In this document: in pieces, positions 45,455 to 54,802 of the stretch | Position numbering within the stretch: the stretch's first letter is position 1 | How the letters are laid out: each line of letters begins with the position of its first letter | Origin: G965240365 sp965240365 | GTDB lineage: Bacteria > Pseudomonadota > Gammaproteobacteria > Eutrophobiales > Eutrophobiaceae | Assembly (NCBI GenBank): GCA_965240365.1 | Contig: OZ251218.1 | Span: forward strand, 558,001-622,000 | Reading direction: 5' to 3' | Length of the DNA: 64,000 nucleotides | Notes under the pieces: generated by a model | What the model saw: the letters and a program-made list of their open reading frames with translations, nothing else | The model's database searches: none | Told to the model about the DNA's origin: nothing | Made by a program: the position numbers and the translations under genes

Positions 45455-46612
45455 TTATCTGCCGGCCTTGACCTCGGCCGGCTGGGCGAGGCCCGCGCTG
45501 TTGCCCCAGGAGTTGCGCACATGGCTGACCACGGCGGCCAGGTCAACATCGTCCAACTGATCCTTGAATACCGGCATCATATTCTTGCCGTTCAGGACCA
45601 GTTGGATCATATCTTCGGCATCGCCGTTGACAACGCTGCTGCCTTGCAGGGCCGGGAACAGACCGGCCACGCCCTGGCCTTCGGGCATGTGGCAGGCGGC
45701 GCAGTTGGCCGCATAGACCGCCTTGCCTTTTGCCATGAGTTCGGTCTTGTCCCACTCGCGCCCGGCGCCGGCCAGGGCCGCGTCCTGTTCATTTTTCTTT
45801 TGTTCTACCCAGGCGGCATACTGCTCTTTGGTGACCGCGTTGACCACGATCGGCATAAAGCCATGATCCTTGCCGCAAAGCTCGGCGCATTGCCCGCGGT
45901 AGATGCCCGGCTGTTCGATATACGTCCAGTTATCATTGATAAAGCCCGGGATCGCGTCTCTTTTCCAGCCGAGCGCCGGCACCCACCAGGCATGGATCAC
46001 ATCGGCCGCGGTGGTCAGGATCCGCACCTTGGTATTGATCGGCAACACCACCTGATTATCGACATCCAGCAGATAATTTTTGACCGCGTTGGGGTCCTGG
46101 CCCGAATCAAGCTGGCGGGCCTCATTGCTGGCCTGGTCCAGCGTGCTGAAAAAACTGATATTGTCCGCGCGCCCGTCGTCGATGCCGTCTTCGATGTAAT
46201 CGTATTTCCACTTCCATTGATAGCCCGTGACCTTGACGGTGATCTCCGAATCGCCCGTCTGCTCCATAAAGATCAGTGTCTTGGTGGCCGGGATCGCCAT
46301 TGCGATCAGGATCAGGATCGGGATCAATGTCCAGATGATTTCGGCCGAGGTGCTGTGATGAAATTTGGCCGCCACCGCGCCCCTTGACTTGCGGTGATGA
46401 AAGATAGACCAGCACATCACGCCGAACACGCCGACGCCGATCGCGGTAACGATATACAGGATGGTCATGTGCAGGTCATAGACCCGTTTGCTGGTCGGCG
46501 TCACGCCCTCGGTCAGATTGAGCGGCATGGCGGCCAGCGCCGCGCCGCTCGCCAATAATAAGGCGATGCCCGCCACGGCCGGCATGGCTTGTCTTAACTT
46601 GTCAACTGACAT
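45455..46612 (-). CDS. ctaC: Cytochrome c oxidase subunit II with fused cytochrome c domain
   Basis: It receives electrons through CuA. The start at 46612 gives a signal-like N-terminus (AGIALLLASGAALAA), two membrane helices and a CuA domain with VIHAWWVPALGWKRD and GQCAELCGKDHGFMP. The C-terminal 100 residues carry a c-type haem site YAANCAACHMPEGQ, so this is a caa3-type subunit in which an extra haem takes electrons directly. The ribosome site AGAGGAC precedes the ATG; a longer frame from 46675 is unlikely. 385 residues, somewhat longer than simple aa3 subunits because of the fusion. Confidence 0.95.
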   Translation of the reverse strand: MSVDKLRQAMPAVAGIALLLASGAALAAMPLNLTEGVTPTSKRVYDLHMTILYIVTAIGVGVFGVMCWSIFHHRKSRGAVAAKFHHSTSAEIIWTLIPILILIAMAIPATKTLIFMEQTGDSEITVKVTGYQWKWKYDYIEDGIDDGRADNISFFSTLDQASNEARQLDSGQDPNAVKNYLLDVDNQVVLPINTKVRILTTAADVIHAWWVPALGWKRDAIPGFINDNWTYIEQPGIYRGQCAELCGKDHGFMPIVVNAVTKEQYAAWVEQKKNEQDAALAGAGREWDKTELMAKGKAVYAANCAACHMPEGQGVAGLFPALQGSSVVNGDAEDMIQLVLNGKNMMPVFKDQLDDVDLAAVVSHVRNSWGNSAGLAQPAEVKAGR

Positions 46613-46658
46613 ACAGCTTTGTCCTCTGGATTGACTATTTTTATTTTTGCAAGCGGAT

Positions 46659-47144
46659 TTAATCCGGGTTCCCATGAATCATTTTTCGCAACTGCCCGGC
46701 GAGGCTGTTGCGCTCTCCTTCATTCAAAAAACGCCCGATCTCTACAGAACGCCCATGCGAACGGATCAACAGGCGGCTCGGATACCAGTTATTCCATGAA
46801 CGCTGCAACACCACCCGCGACCACGGCCGCCTGAACTCATGGCTTTGCTCGGGCGCGCTGCGCCCGGTTTCGACCCTGACCGTCTCATTGGTCACGGTGA
46901 TGACCTCTCGAATGCCGCCGCGCCGGGCGCTGACATAGAGCGCGATGCCGAGCGCCAGCAACTCCAGCCCGGCAAACGGCAGGATAAGTATAAACCCGCG
47001 GGCGAAAAATCCGGCCGCAATGCCCAGCGTGAAACCGGCAAAAATACCATAAATGCAGACCAGCCGCGGCCAGGGCATGGCCCGGTTGGGCATCACAATA
47101 AAACCCTGTTTCGTCTCTGTGCTGTCTGTCAGGCTTAAAATCAT
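46659..47144 (-). CDS. DUF2244 membrane protein
   Basis: This 161-residue protein has two membrane segments (about 28-50 and 52-70) followed by a cytoplasmic beta domain (EVITVTNETVRVET, PWSRVVLQRSWN, RSHGRSVEIGRFLNEGER). This is the DUF2244 family, which is often the first gene before ctaC in oxidase operons. Function not established; an assembly or regulatory role is inferred. It lies 46 bases upstream of ctaC on the same strand. Confidence 0.85.
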   Translation of the reverse strand: MILSLTDSTETKQGFIVMPNRAMPWPRLVCIYGIFAGFTLGIAAGFFARGFILILPFAGLELLALGIALYVSARRGGIREVITVTNETVRVETGRSAPEQSHEFRRPWSRVVLQRSWNNWYPSRLLIRSHGRSVEIGRFLNEGERNSLAGQLRKMIHGNPD

Positions 47145-47269
47145 TCCACACTCTGGTTCAGCTTGGTGTTATCTTCCAGGAAATTGCAGGGCATCCGCAA
47201 GACGCCCGGTAAGGGCCCGGCCGAAAGGCGCAGTTTACACCAACTCGGCGCGTATTTTAAACTTGCCTC

Positions 47270-48145
47270 CGGCTATCCCAGGGTCACCTCGTCTAAAATA
47301 AGGCGTCAGGTATCCTGGCCACGGTATCGTTAATATCGCGCATAATGCGCCTATCGCCCCCGCCGTCATTCCATGGACAGAAAGTCCTGGTATGCGGCGA
47401 GTGGTTTATATCATACATATGTCCCGTGGTAGAGCGGCGAATGGAACAATCCGGCGAGGACTGTCGCTCATATCACATCCCGGCGAAAGCTGTCCTGGAA
47501 TCCAGTGGCCTACATTCGCCTGGGCGGCTACGGGCAATCCTCGGCAGGACTGTTCCGCTCATGCTCTACCACCTACATCCCTGTAGGCGTGCCCTCACTG
47601 CCGATTACAGGACATCCTGTCGCTGGAATGACGACGGGGTGTTGTTTTAGCTTTCCGTCATCCTGTCTGCCTGCAACAGCAGGGTTTTAGCAGGAATGCA
47701 GGGTCACCTCATCTAAAATAAGGTGTCAGTTATCCTGGCCACGGCATCGTTAATATCACTCATAATACGCCTATCGCCCCCGCCGTCATTCCAGCGAAAG
47801 CTGGAATCCAGTGGTTTATGTCATACATTCCCGCCTGGGCGGGAATGGCAATTAGACAGAACTGTCGCTCATATCACATCCCGGCCCGCCCTCCTGGATT
47901 CCAGCTTTCGCTGGAATGACAACGGGGTGTTGTTTTAGCCTTCCGTCATCCTGTCTGCCTGCAACAGGCAGGGCTTTAGCAGGAACGCAGGGACACCTTA
48001 TCTAAAATAAGGTGTCAGGCATTCTGGCCACGGTATCGTTAGCATCGCCCATAATACGCCTATCACCCCCGCCGCCATTCCAGCGAAAGCTGGAATCCAG
48101 TGGTTTATGTCATAACATTCCCGCCCAGGCGGGAATGACAATTAG
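47270..48145. repeat. Tandem array of three long repeats containing REP-like palindromes
   Basis: No gene is seen in about 1 kb. The phrase TCTAAAATAAGG.GTCAG, then TCCTGGCCACGG.ATCGTTA and ATAATGCGCCTATCGCCCCC starts three times, near 47290, 47705 and 48003. Each is followed by CATTCCAGCGAAAGCTGGAA, GGGCGGGAATG palindromes and, in the first two, a further block with TTCCGTCATCCTGTCTGCCTGC. The units are about 415, 300 and 150 bases long. The first has extra insertions of the same palindromes. Confidence 0.8.
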
Positions 48146-48186
48146 GAGGTGGCCCTGCCGGCTATCCCGGCCGCAAATCCGCTTTC

Positions 48187-49123
48187 GACCATAAATATGC
48201 CCTCAAATTACCCCCGGCTTGCAACTCCGGGGCAGATTGTCGCCTTGCCGGGCATGGCCGGGTATCGACAAGCGGGTTGCTGCACAGGCTTTGTAAATGA
48301 ATCAAAATCTGTTCCTGTCGCGGGCAGGGAAGCCCCGCATGGCGTTACCCGGCGCTCCCGGAATATCAACGCCGTAAGCATGTCTTTCGAAACACAAATT
48401 GCCTGTTGCCGGTAGCGACAAGCCGGGCCTTGCCTCCGGCTCAATCCCGCCGCCCGCCTTTTCGCAGGCCCTGCCTCAGGGCCTTGAGGGAAATGGGCTC
48501 GCGCCGCTTCGTCCGGGCGCGCGGCGGCCCCAACGCCCAGGCATGGCCATATATCACTTCACCCCAGCCGTCATTCCAGCGAAAGCTGGAATCCGCCATT
48601 CCCTGGCGGGAATGACAATCATAGCGACTGTCGATCACATCCGGCCCGCCCTCTGGATTCCAGCTTTCGCTGGAATGACAACGGGGTGTTGAGCCTTCCG
48701 TCATCCTGTCTGCCGGCCGGCAGGGCTTTAGCATTGACCAGGGCGCCGGTATGCTTTAACTCCCGCATCAACTGGCGCGCGTCGCTATAAGTGAGCGTAA
48801 TGTTCCGTGCTGAGCACCGGATCGGCGCCCTCCTGAGGCTTTCGCCGGGCGGCAGCATCCGTTTCTGGTCAGGGCGTCGCCGATGTCGTGCATATCAACA
48901 AAGGCGTTCACATGCACATGGTCATCGACCGCGCGCCAACTCTCCCGCAATTCCTGCAACGTATCCAGTGGGCCCGAGGCTGCTGAACACAAACAGCCCG
49001 CCGGGTTTCAACACCCGCCGGATTTCGGCAAAAACGCTGTCCGGGGCCTGGCGCCATTGCAACATGGCGTTGCTGAAGAGCCAGATCGACCACATGGTCT
49101 GCCAGCGGCAGCGACACCGCGTC
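48187..49123 (-). pseudogene. Decayed duplicate of the bioC 3' region
   Basis: This is a second copy of most of the sequence at 49152-49975, in the same orientation and with many small insertions and deletions. The block 48728-49123 still reads parts of BioC (HVNAFVDMHDIGDALTRNG, YSDARQLMRELKHTGA, FAEIRRVLKPGGLFVFSSLG) in shifting frames. A 115-base part of bioC present at 49506-49620 is replaced here by REP-like palindromes (48560-48725). The block 48187-48560 is the region beyond the bioC end and is not identified. Nothing functional can be made. Confidence 0.8.
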
Positions 49124-49419
49124 CGCGAAAGCTGGAATCCGCACAATTAAATATCGCCTGGAAAAAATTGCCCCCGGCTTGCAACTCCGGGGCAGATTGT
49201 CGCCTTGCCGGGCATGGCCGGGTTCGACAAGCGGGTTGCTGCACAGGCTTTGTAAATGAACAAAATCTGTTTGTCGCGGGCAGGGAAGCCCCAAAGGACT
49301 TACCCGCGCTCCCGGAATATCAACGCCGTAAGCATGTCTTTTGAAACACAAATTGCCTGTTGCCGGTAGCGACAAGCCGGGCCTCGCCTCCATCAATCCC
49401 GCCGCCGCGTTTTCGCAGG

Positions 49420-50240
49420 CCCTGCCGCAGGGCTTGAGGGAAATGGGCCGCGCCGCTTTGTCCCCGCGCGGCGGCCCCAACGCCCAGGCATGGCCATATA
49501 TCACTTCACAGGTGACCGGCAGCGCGCCATCCCTGCGATAGACCTCATAGCGCTTGAGCATCCGCCGCCATCTGTGCTTGCCCGTGAGCGAACGGCGCCG
49601 GCCGGCGTTTATATTGACCGCGCCGGTATGCTTTAACTCCCGCATCAACTGGCGCGCGTCGCTATAAGTGAGCGTGAGATGTTCCGTGCTGAGCACCGGA
49701 TCGGCCAGCCCGTTTCTGGTCAGGGCGTCGCCGATGTCGTGCATATCAACAAAGGCGTTCACATGCACTCATCGACCGCGCGCCAACTCTCCCGCAATTC
49801 CTGCAAGGTATCCGGCCCGAGGCTGCTGAACACAAACAGCCCGCCGGGTTTCAACACCCGCCGGATTTCGGCAAAAACGCTGTCCGGGGCCTGGCGCCAT
49901 TGCAGCATGGCGTTGCTGAAGACCAGATCGACCACATGGTCTGCCAGCGGCAGCGACACCGCGTCCGCGCACAAAAAATGATCCCTGGAAAAAAAACGGG
50001 CCGTCTTCCCGCGGGCCTCGCGCAGCATATTTTCAGAACGGAGATCGGCCTGCAAAACACGGGTCTTTTTAAACCTCCGCCCGAGTTATCGGCCATAACC
50101 GGTGCCGGAACCGAGGTCAAGGCTTATTGCCGGTCTGATCCTGAGCGCCTCAAACGCTCCAGCAAGCGATCCGCGATCGTCCTTTGCCGGACGGCAGCGC
50201 CAGCGGAGTGGCAGCCGTAACATCAAAGGATTTCCGGACC
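49420..50240 (-). pseudogene. bioC: Malonyl-ACP methyltransferase BioC, frameshifted
   Basis: BioC methylates malonyl-ACP to start biotin synthesis. The pieces of the protein are present in order: EVRKSF..AATPLALPSGK (start), SLDLGSGTGY (AdoMet-binding motif I), VSLPLADHVVDLVFSNAMLQW, FAEIRRVLKPGGLFVFSSLGP, LRESWRAVD, FVDMHDIGDALTRNGLADPV and CEVIYGHAWALGPP. They lie in three frames, with breaks near 50090, 49765 and at the N-terminus, so the gene is broken unless the frames are sequencing errors. The region 49152-49420 downstream is unidentified sequence repeated at 48187-48460. Confidence 0.85.
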
Positions 50241-50334
50241 TCGGTCGCGCTGATGGAATGAGCCTCGTATTCAGATCGGTGCATTCAAAAAAACCTGAAA
50301 AATGCGGCGAAAATGCCGATTGTATCAACCGGTT

Positions 50335-50445
50335 AAACTGGATTCCAGCTTTCGCTGGAATGACGATGGGGTGTCGTTCCGGCTTTACATCATTCCGGCA
50401 GGCAGGCCCCGTCTGCCCGCTACAGGCAGACGGAGTGGGGTGTTG
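50335..50445. repeat. REP-like palindromes
   Basis: GGATTCCAGCTTTCGCTGGA, ATGACG and then GGCAGGCAGGCCCCGTCTGC with CAGGCAGACGG form a composite of the two palindrome kinds. It lies between the bioC remnant and the siderophore receptor remnant. Confidence 0.75.
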
Positions 50446-50462
50446 GTTGGAGTGAGTGGGCC

Positions 50463-52724
50463 TTAGAAATCCACCATGAATGACAGATTTATGCTTCTGG
50501 GCGCGCCTGAGGAAAGCGCACCGCTGCCCGCCCAAGCGATCCAATAGTCTTCACCAAGGAGATTGTTTATATTCAACCGCAGGGTGAATGCCTTGTCGCC
50601 CAGCGTCCGTTGATAGCGGGCGCCAAGGCCGTAAAGCTGGTAGGCGGGTACTTTCAGGCTGTTGTCCGTCCTGATAAACCGGCTGCTCACATGCTCGGCG
50701 CGGGCCGTCAGTGTCAGGCCGGGGAAGGCCGCCATGTCATATTCCAGGTTCAACACGGCCGTCAGTTCCGGTACTCCGGTCACGTCCTTACCGTCAAACC
50801 TGCCGCCCTGGGTGCGGGTCAGTTTACTGTCCAGATAAGTGAATCCGCCCAGCAGGCGCAGGTCCGGGCGCACTTCGCCAAAGGCCGTCAGTTCAAACCC
50901 GCGATTGCGCTGCTGGCCATCAAGACTGAATCGGTTAGTTGTGACATCGGTGATCCCGTTTGGCTTTTCGATCTGAAACAGCCCGGCCGTCAGCCCAAGG
51001 CCATCCAGGTCAAACTTCACGCCGAACTCGATCTGGTTTGTGACGGATGGTGGGAATATTTCCCCTTCGTTGACGGTTCCCCTCGGCGCGGTGGGTCCCT
51101 GTTCCAATGCTTCGATATAATTGCCATAGAGAGAGGCAAAATCCCAGGGTTTGACCAGCAGGCCGAAGGCCGGTGTGATGGCCGACTTGTCGTATTGGCT
51201 TCTGAGTGCGCCTGTCCTGAAGTTGAAGGATTTGAATCCTATACTCTGACGCCGGACCCCGGCGGTCAAGAGCAGGCGCTCATCAAGGAAGCCCAGGGTG
51301 TCGGCAAGGGCGATGGATGATTCGAGGGATTCAAGGTCTTTTGCCCCAATTCCCGAGTTGAATCATCAAAGGCCGGGCGCGCAAAAAACACCGGCTTGTA
51401 GAGGTTTGAGGTGATATTCAGGCTTGAAAATTTAATATTTTTGGAAAATCTTCCTTACCCCCTTTGTTCGCATGGTTTCCATTGAGAGCTGATGCGTGAC
51501 CCCGAAGGTTTCAAATCGCCCCCTGATACCGGCATTCCAGGCGGAGTTGTTTTCGCTTGAATGGCTGGAATCGAAACTGCGGATTAAAATCTCCCCTGGC
51601 GCCGAGATTACGGCCAACCGTCCGCACTACATAGCCTTCGTAGCCCCGGGCGCCATAGGCCGCATACGCGGTCCAGTCCCGGCCGAGGGCATACTCCGCC
51701 CTGAGCAGGCCACGGGCGGCCTTTTGTTTGACCTTCTCCCAGGGCTGTTGAATGGCATTCTCAAGGTTGGGCGCAGAGGGCGCCGCGGTGGCGTTCCCGC
51801 TTAAAATGAAAAAATCCCCTCTGCGCAACTCCCGGTCACGAATAATCCAGGATGGTCTCCAGCTTGAGTCTGTCGCCGCGATATTCCAGTGCTAAAGCCA
51901 CTTCGCCAAATGTTTCATCGTTGCCTTCGGTGGCCCCTTCGCCATTACGATAAATGGCATTGAGCCGGGCGCCGAACTGTTTTTTTGAACCGAAGCGGCG
52001 GCTGAGGTCGGCGTGAATGCGCCGAGGCGCGATTGATAATCGTAGTCGGCGGTGAGTCTGGTCAGGGCGGTATCTGTCGGTCGCTTGGGGACCAGATTGA
52101 TGACGCCGCCCACGCGACCGGATGCGCCGTTGAGCAGGGCATTGGGTCCCTTGAAGACCTCGACCCTGTCAAGGGTCTGAACCGTTGAGCGGCGAGAAGT
52201 CAAGTTTGGCAGGCCGTCATAGAGTGTTGAGTTGCCTACCTATTAAAGCCCCGGATAGTGAAATATTCAAAATAGCCCTGGCCAGCACTATTCAGGCGGA
52301 AGCAGAGGCATCATTACGAACGACATCGCCCACCGTTCTGGCCTGCTGGTTTTCAATGAGTTCGGCGGTGTAGCTGCTGATACTGAACGGTGTGTCAAAG
52401 ATGTCTCGATTGCCGAGCAGGCCGATACGTCCGCTGCGTGTGACCTGACCGCCCGCGTATGTTTCGGCTTGACCGGTGACGGTAATTTCTTCTATTTCTG
52501 CTTTGGATTTGAGGTTGGTATTGGCCGTTGCGTCCGCGATGAGCGGGTTAGTATTGGCGTTGTTAAGGGTTGAAGTAAAGGTTTGGTGGATGGCAGGAAA
52601 GCCTTGTGTGGTGGTGTTTTCAGCTAATTTTGAGGGGGGGGGGGGGGGGGGGGGGGGTAATGTTGTTGGCGAACAGGGGCGCGCTGATAGAAAGCATGAG
52701 CAGTATGTTTGAAAGCGTTTTCAT
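50463..52724 (-). pseudogene. TonB-dependent siderophore receptor, frameshifted and phase-off
   Basis: The pieces run in order from ATG 52724: a signal peptide (MKTLSNILLMLSISAPLFAN), a homopolymer tract, an N-terminal signalling-like stretch, and the plug start EEITVTGQAETYAGGQVTRS, typical of FpvA/FhuE-type siderophore receptors. Then come VEVFKGPNALLNGASGRVGGVINLV and barrel pieces; the intact last piece (50463-51269) ends SINLSFMVDF with the terminal Phe. At least four frame breaks or stops interrupt it (near 52311, 52200, 51900 and 51400). With 24 bases in the homopolymer the gene is already out of frame after the signal peptide. Usually such receptors import ferric siderophores under Fur control; no Fur box was found at the start. 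Confidence 0.85.
52634..52657 (-). repeat. 24-base homopolymer (G on plus, C on minus) within a receptor gene
   Basis: Twenty-four consecutive G bases lie 64 bases downstream of the receptor start at 52724, directly behind the signal peptide. On the coding strand the tract encodes prolines. Reading ahead, the open frame (TCAAAATTAGCTGAAAAC..., SKLAENTTT) is restored with 23 or 26 C but not with 24, when a TGA comes four codons after the tract. This is the layout of a phase-variable gene. Confidence 0.85.
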
Positions 52725-53098
52725 TTTGGAAGTCCTTTGGTGTTTTTGGTTAATTAGAAAACCATAGTTTAGACGTAGCATGAATGATTCGCAAGTTTAT
52801 TTTTATAAAAATGTGAAATTATTTTTAGTGTTGATGTTTTGGCCTGCCCGCGGCATATAGGCGGCAGTCAGGCCCGGATTCCCGCGTTTGCGGTAAAAGT
52901 GAATGCCGCTCGCTCAGGTTGTGGGCGACTTGATTTTATTCTGCCTGTATATTGGCGTCACATTTATCAAGCCGAGGGGTGGCCCGCCACAAGCGGGGGC
53001 GCTCTGTTTCGGAAACTCTGATTCAATCAGAGTTTCCTTTCCGTTCCCGCCCGCGCGGGAATGCCATTGAGTCTTAACCAGGCGGAGGCCAGCAGTCA
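52725..53098. other. Intergenic region with a perfect hairpin
   Basis: The AT-rich left part (52740-52830) may hold the promoter of the receptor read leftward. The right part carries GGAAACTCTGATTCAATCAGAGTTTCC (about 53011-53037), the same hairpin that opens the 152-bp repeat, but here alone, followed by a GTTCCCGCCCGCGCGGGAA palindrome. GGAGG before the GTG at 53099 serves the next gene. No gene is seen. Confidence 0.6.
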
Positions 53099-53545
53099 GT
53101 GAATAATCCGTTTTTCTATTCGATATTAATGTTTATTGCCGGCATCGGTATTCCGGTCATGGCCACGTTTACCGCCGTTCTGGGCCACCGCCTGCAAAGC
53201 CCGTCACTGGCGGTGGTTATAGTGATGCTGGTCGGCCTGATCATTGCGCTTGGCGTGCTTTTCATAAGCGGCGGTCTGCCGTCCCTGGCGCGCCGGCAGG
53301 CCGACTGGTACCTCTACTCGGGCGGCGCCATTTTCGTATTCTACATACTGAGCGTAAGCTGGGTCATCCCCCGCTTCGGGGTGGCCAATGCCATATCGTT
53401 TGTGCTGATCGGGCAACTTTGCGCGATGGTCGTGATTGACCACTTCGCCCTGTTCGGGGTCGAGCAATACAGTGTCACCCTGAAAAGAACCCTGGGCCTC
53501 TTAATGATGGGGCTGGGTGTCTTCCTTGTGGTCGGGCGTTCCTGA
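53099..53545 (+). CDS. YdcZ/DUF606-type drug/metabolite transporter
   Basis: This 148-residue protein has five predicted membrane segments and the layout of the DUF606 (YdcZ) branch of the DMT superfamily, with GIGIPVMATFTAVLGHRLQSP at the start and SVSWVIPRFGVANAISFVLIGQL in the middle. Such half-size transporters usually work as pairs or dimers; no partner is seen. The GTG start at 53099 is preceded by GCGGAGGCC. Substrate unknown. Confidence 0.85.
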   Translation: MNNPFFYSILMFIAGIGIPVMATFTAVLGHRLQSPSLAVVIVMLVGLIIALGVLFISGGLPSLARRQADWYLYSGGAIFVFYILSVSWVIPRFGVANAISFVLIGQLCAMVVIDHFALFGVEQYSVTLKRTLGLLMMGLGVFLVVGRS

Positions 53546-53559
53546 CGGCGGTCGCTCAC

Positions 53560-53800
53560 CTCCAGGGCGCCCTGATCTCGGCGATAATAAGGCGTGCCCG
53601 GTGATTGTTGTCAGCCCCTGCCAAGCTACCCGTACTTTCTGGCGTTATCGAGCAGGTTATTGAAGATTTCACCGATAAACCGGCCATGCCGTGCGTCATG
53701 GCCGGTTGAGGTCGGTGATCATTGCGGGCGCAAGGTAGAATTCGCGAAAGGCGTTGATGCGCCGGATGGCCAAATCCAAGGCGGTAAAAATGAAACGATT
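53560..53800 (-). pseudogene. Histidine kinase fragment A
   Basis: Minus-strand frames read LDLAIRRINAFREFYLAPAM and, after a stop, RFIGEIFNNLLDNARKYG, the N-box of a histidine kinase ATP-binding domain. It ends in a stop, and the rest is lost. The last 100 bases are similar to those at 56275-56380 (second fragment). Not functional. Confidence 0.55.
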
Positions 53801-54085
53801 TGCGGATACAAAAACGGATCATCAAAAAATGAAGCCAGGTTTTCACTGAGCTGTCCAAAGGTAAACCGCAAGCGAAAGCGCGTTGTCACAAACAAAATAG
53901 ATACTACGTCAATTTCCTTCAAATTTATTGCCATACTCAAATCCATGTGAGCGCATGCGGAATGGCTTGATTTTATTGGGCTCCACGGGCTTAACCGGCG
54001 CCCGCACATCCCTGTGCTGTATTATTAACCCGCTATATTATTAATTGCAGGGTTAATAATTTAATGATTTAACATACAAATTAGT

Positions 54086-54538
54086 GCCTCTTTTAAAATC
54101 TGAGTGGGTAATGCAATAATCTGGCTTAATTGATGACCAGTACAGAACGGAGACGGCCTGCGGGCAGCAGGTAGGCCAAAATGACAACAGTTTCGTCATT
54201 CCAGCGAAGCTCGCCTACAGGACGTAGGTGGTAGAGCGGCGTCTGGAACAAGCCGCCGAGGAATCCACGCCTGCCGGAGGCAGGCCTGCCTGCTGCAGGC
54301 AGGTAGCGGGGTGGCAGGTAACTCAGCGGGGTCGGTTGGAATGAGGTATGCAGATGGTCATTCCCGCTTATGCGGGAATGTATTGTATCAACCACTGGAT
54401 TCCAGCTTTCGCTGGAATGACGATGAGGTGTTGTTCCGGCTTTACATCATTCCGGCCTGCCTGCCGCAGACAGATTCATGCCATTTTCTGCACACTCAAT
54501 CCACATGCGGCTTAACCCACTCAGAATTTAAAAGAGCC
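54086..54538. mobile_element. Small element bounded by 29-base inverted repeats
   Basis: GCCTCTTTTAAAATCTGAGT (54086) and its inverse partner (54510-54538, ACTCAGAATTTAAAAGAGCC) match in 25 of 29 positions. Between them are only palindromic repeats (CCTGCCTGCTGCAGGCAGG near 54284, GGATTCCAGCTTTCGCTGGA near 54399). No transposase is encoded, so it would be a non-autonomous transposon. A solo end of this kind occurs at 11025. Confidence 0.6.
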
Positions 54539-54741
54539 TTTTATTTAAAACATGACTTTCCAGTAAAACGACAGGGAAAAAAGCGTATAGAGATAGTGGC
54601 CATAAAATAACCAATATTGGCAAACCAGCATTTGCATAAGCTAATGTTGGAATTAATATGATTGTGAATATTAGTAGAAGTTTGTCCATTATCAAGTCCA
54701 ACGGCCTGTTAAACAGATATCTTATCTTGTTAATAATATTA

Positions 54742-54797
54742 CCTAATTACCACTTATGATAAGCCAGTTTTTAGTAATTTTTAAAGTGGTAATTAGG
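54742..54797 (-). terminator. Perfect 14-base inverted repeat behind the membrane-protein gene
   Basis: CCTAATTACCACTT at 54742-54755 and AAGTGGTAATTAGG at 54784-54797 are exact inverse copies with a 28-base loop. The repeat lies just after the stop of the minus-strand gene at 54803 and could form a transcription stop, or be an end of a mobile element. There is no clear T-run, so the terminator role is uncertain. The surrounding 54540-54800 is AT-rich and empty. Confidence 0.4.
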
Positions 54798-54802
54798 AAA
54801 CT

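Noticed and set aside
47270..48145. Possible CRISPR array because of repeated sequences
   Set aside because: The repeats are long (150-415 bases), differ in length and consist of palindromic REP-like elements without unique spacers. No cas genes are near.
53011..53038. Terminator for the receptor or the transporter gene
   Set aside because: The hairpin is the dispersed element and lies upstream of both genes' starts. It has no T-run on either strand in the right position.
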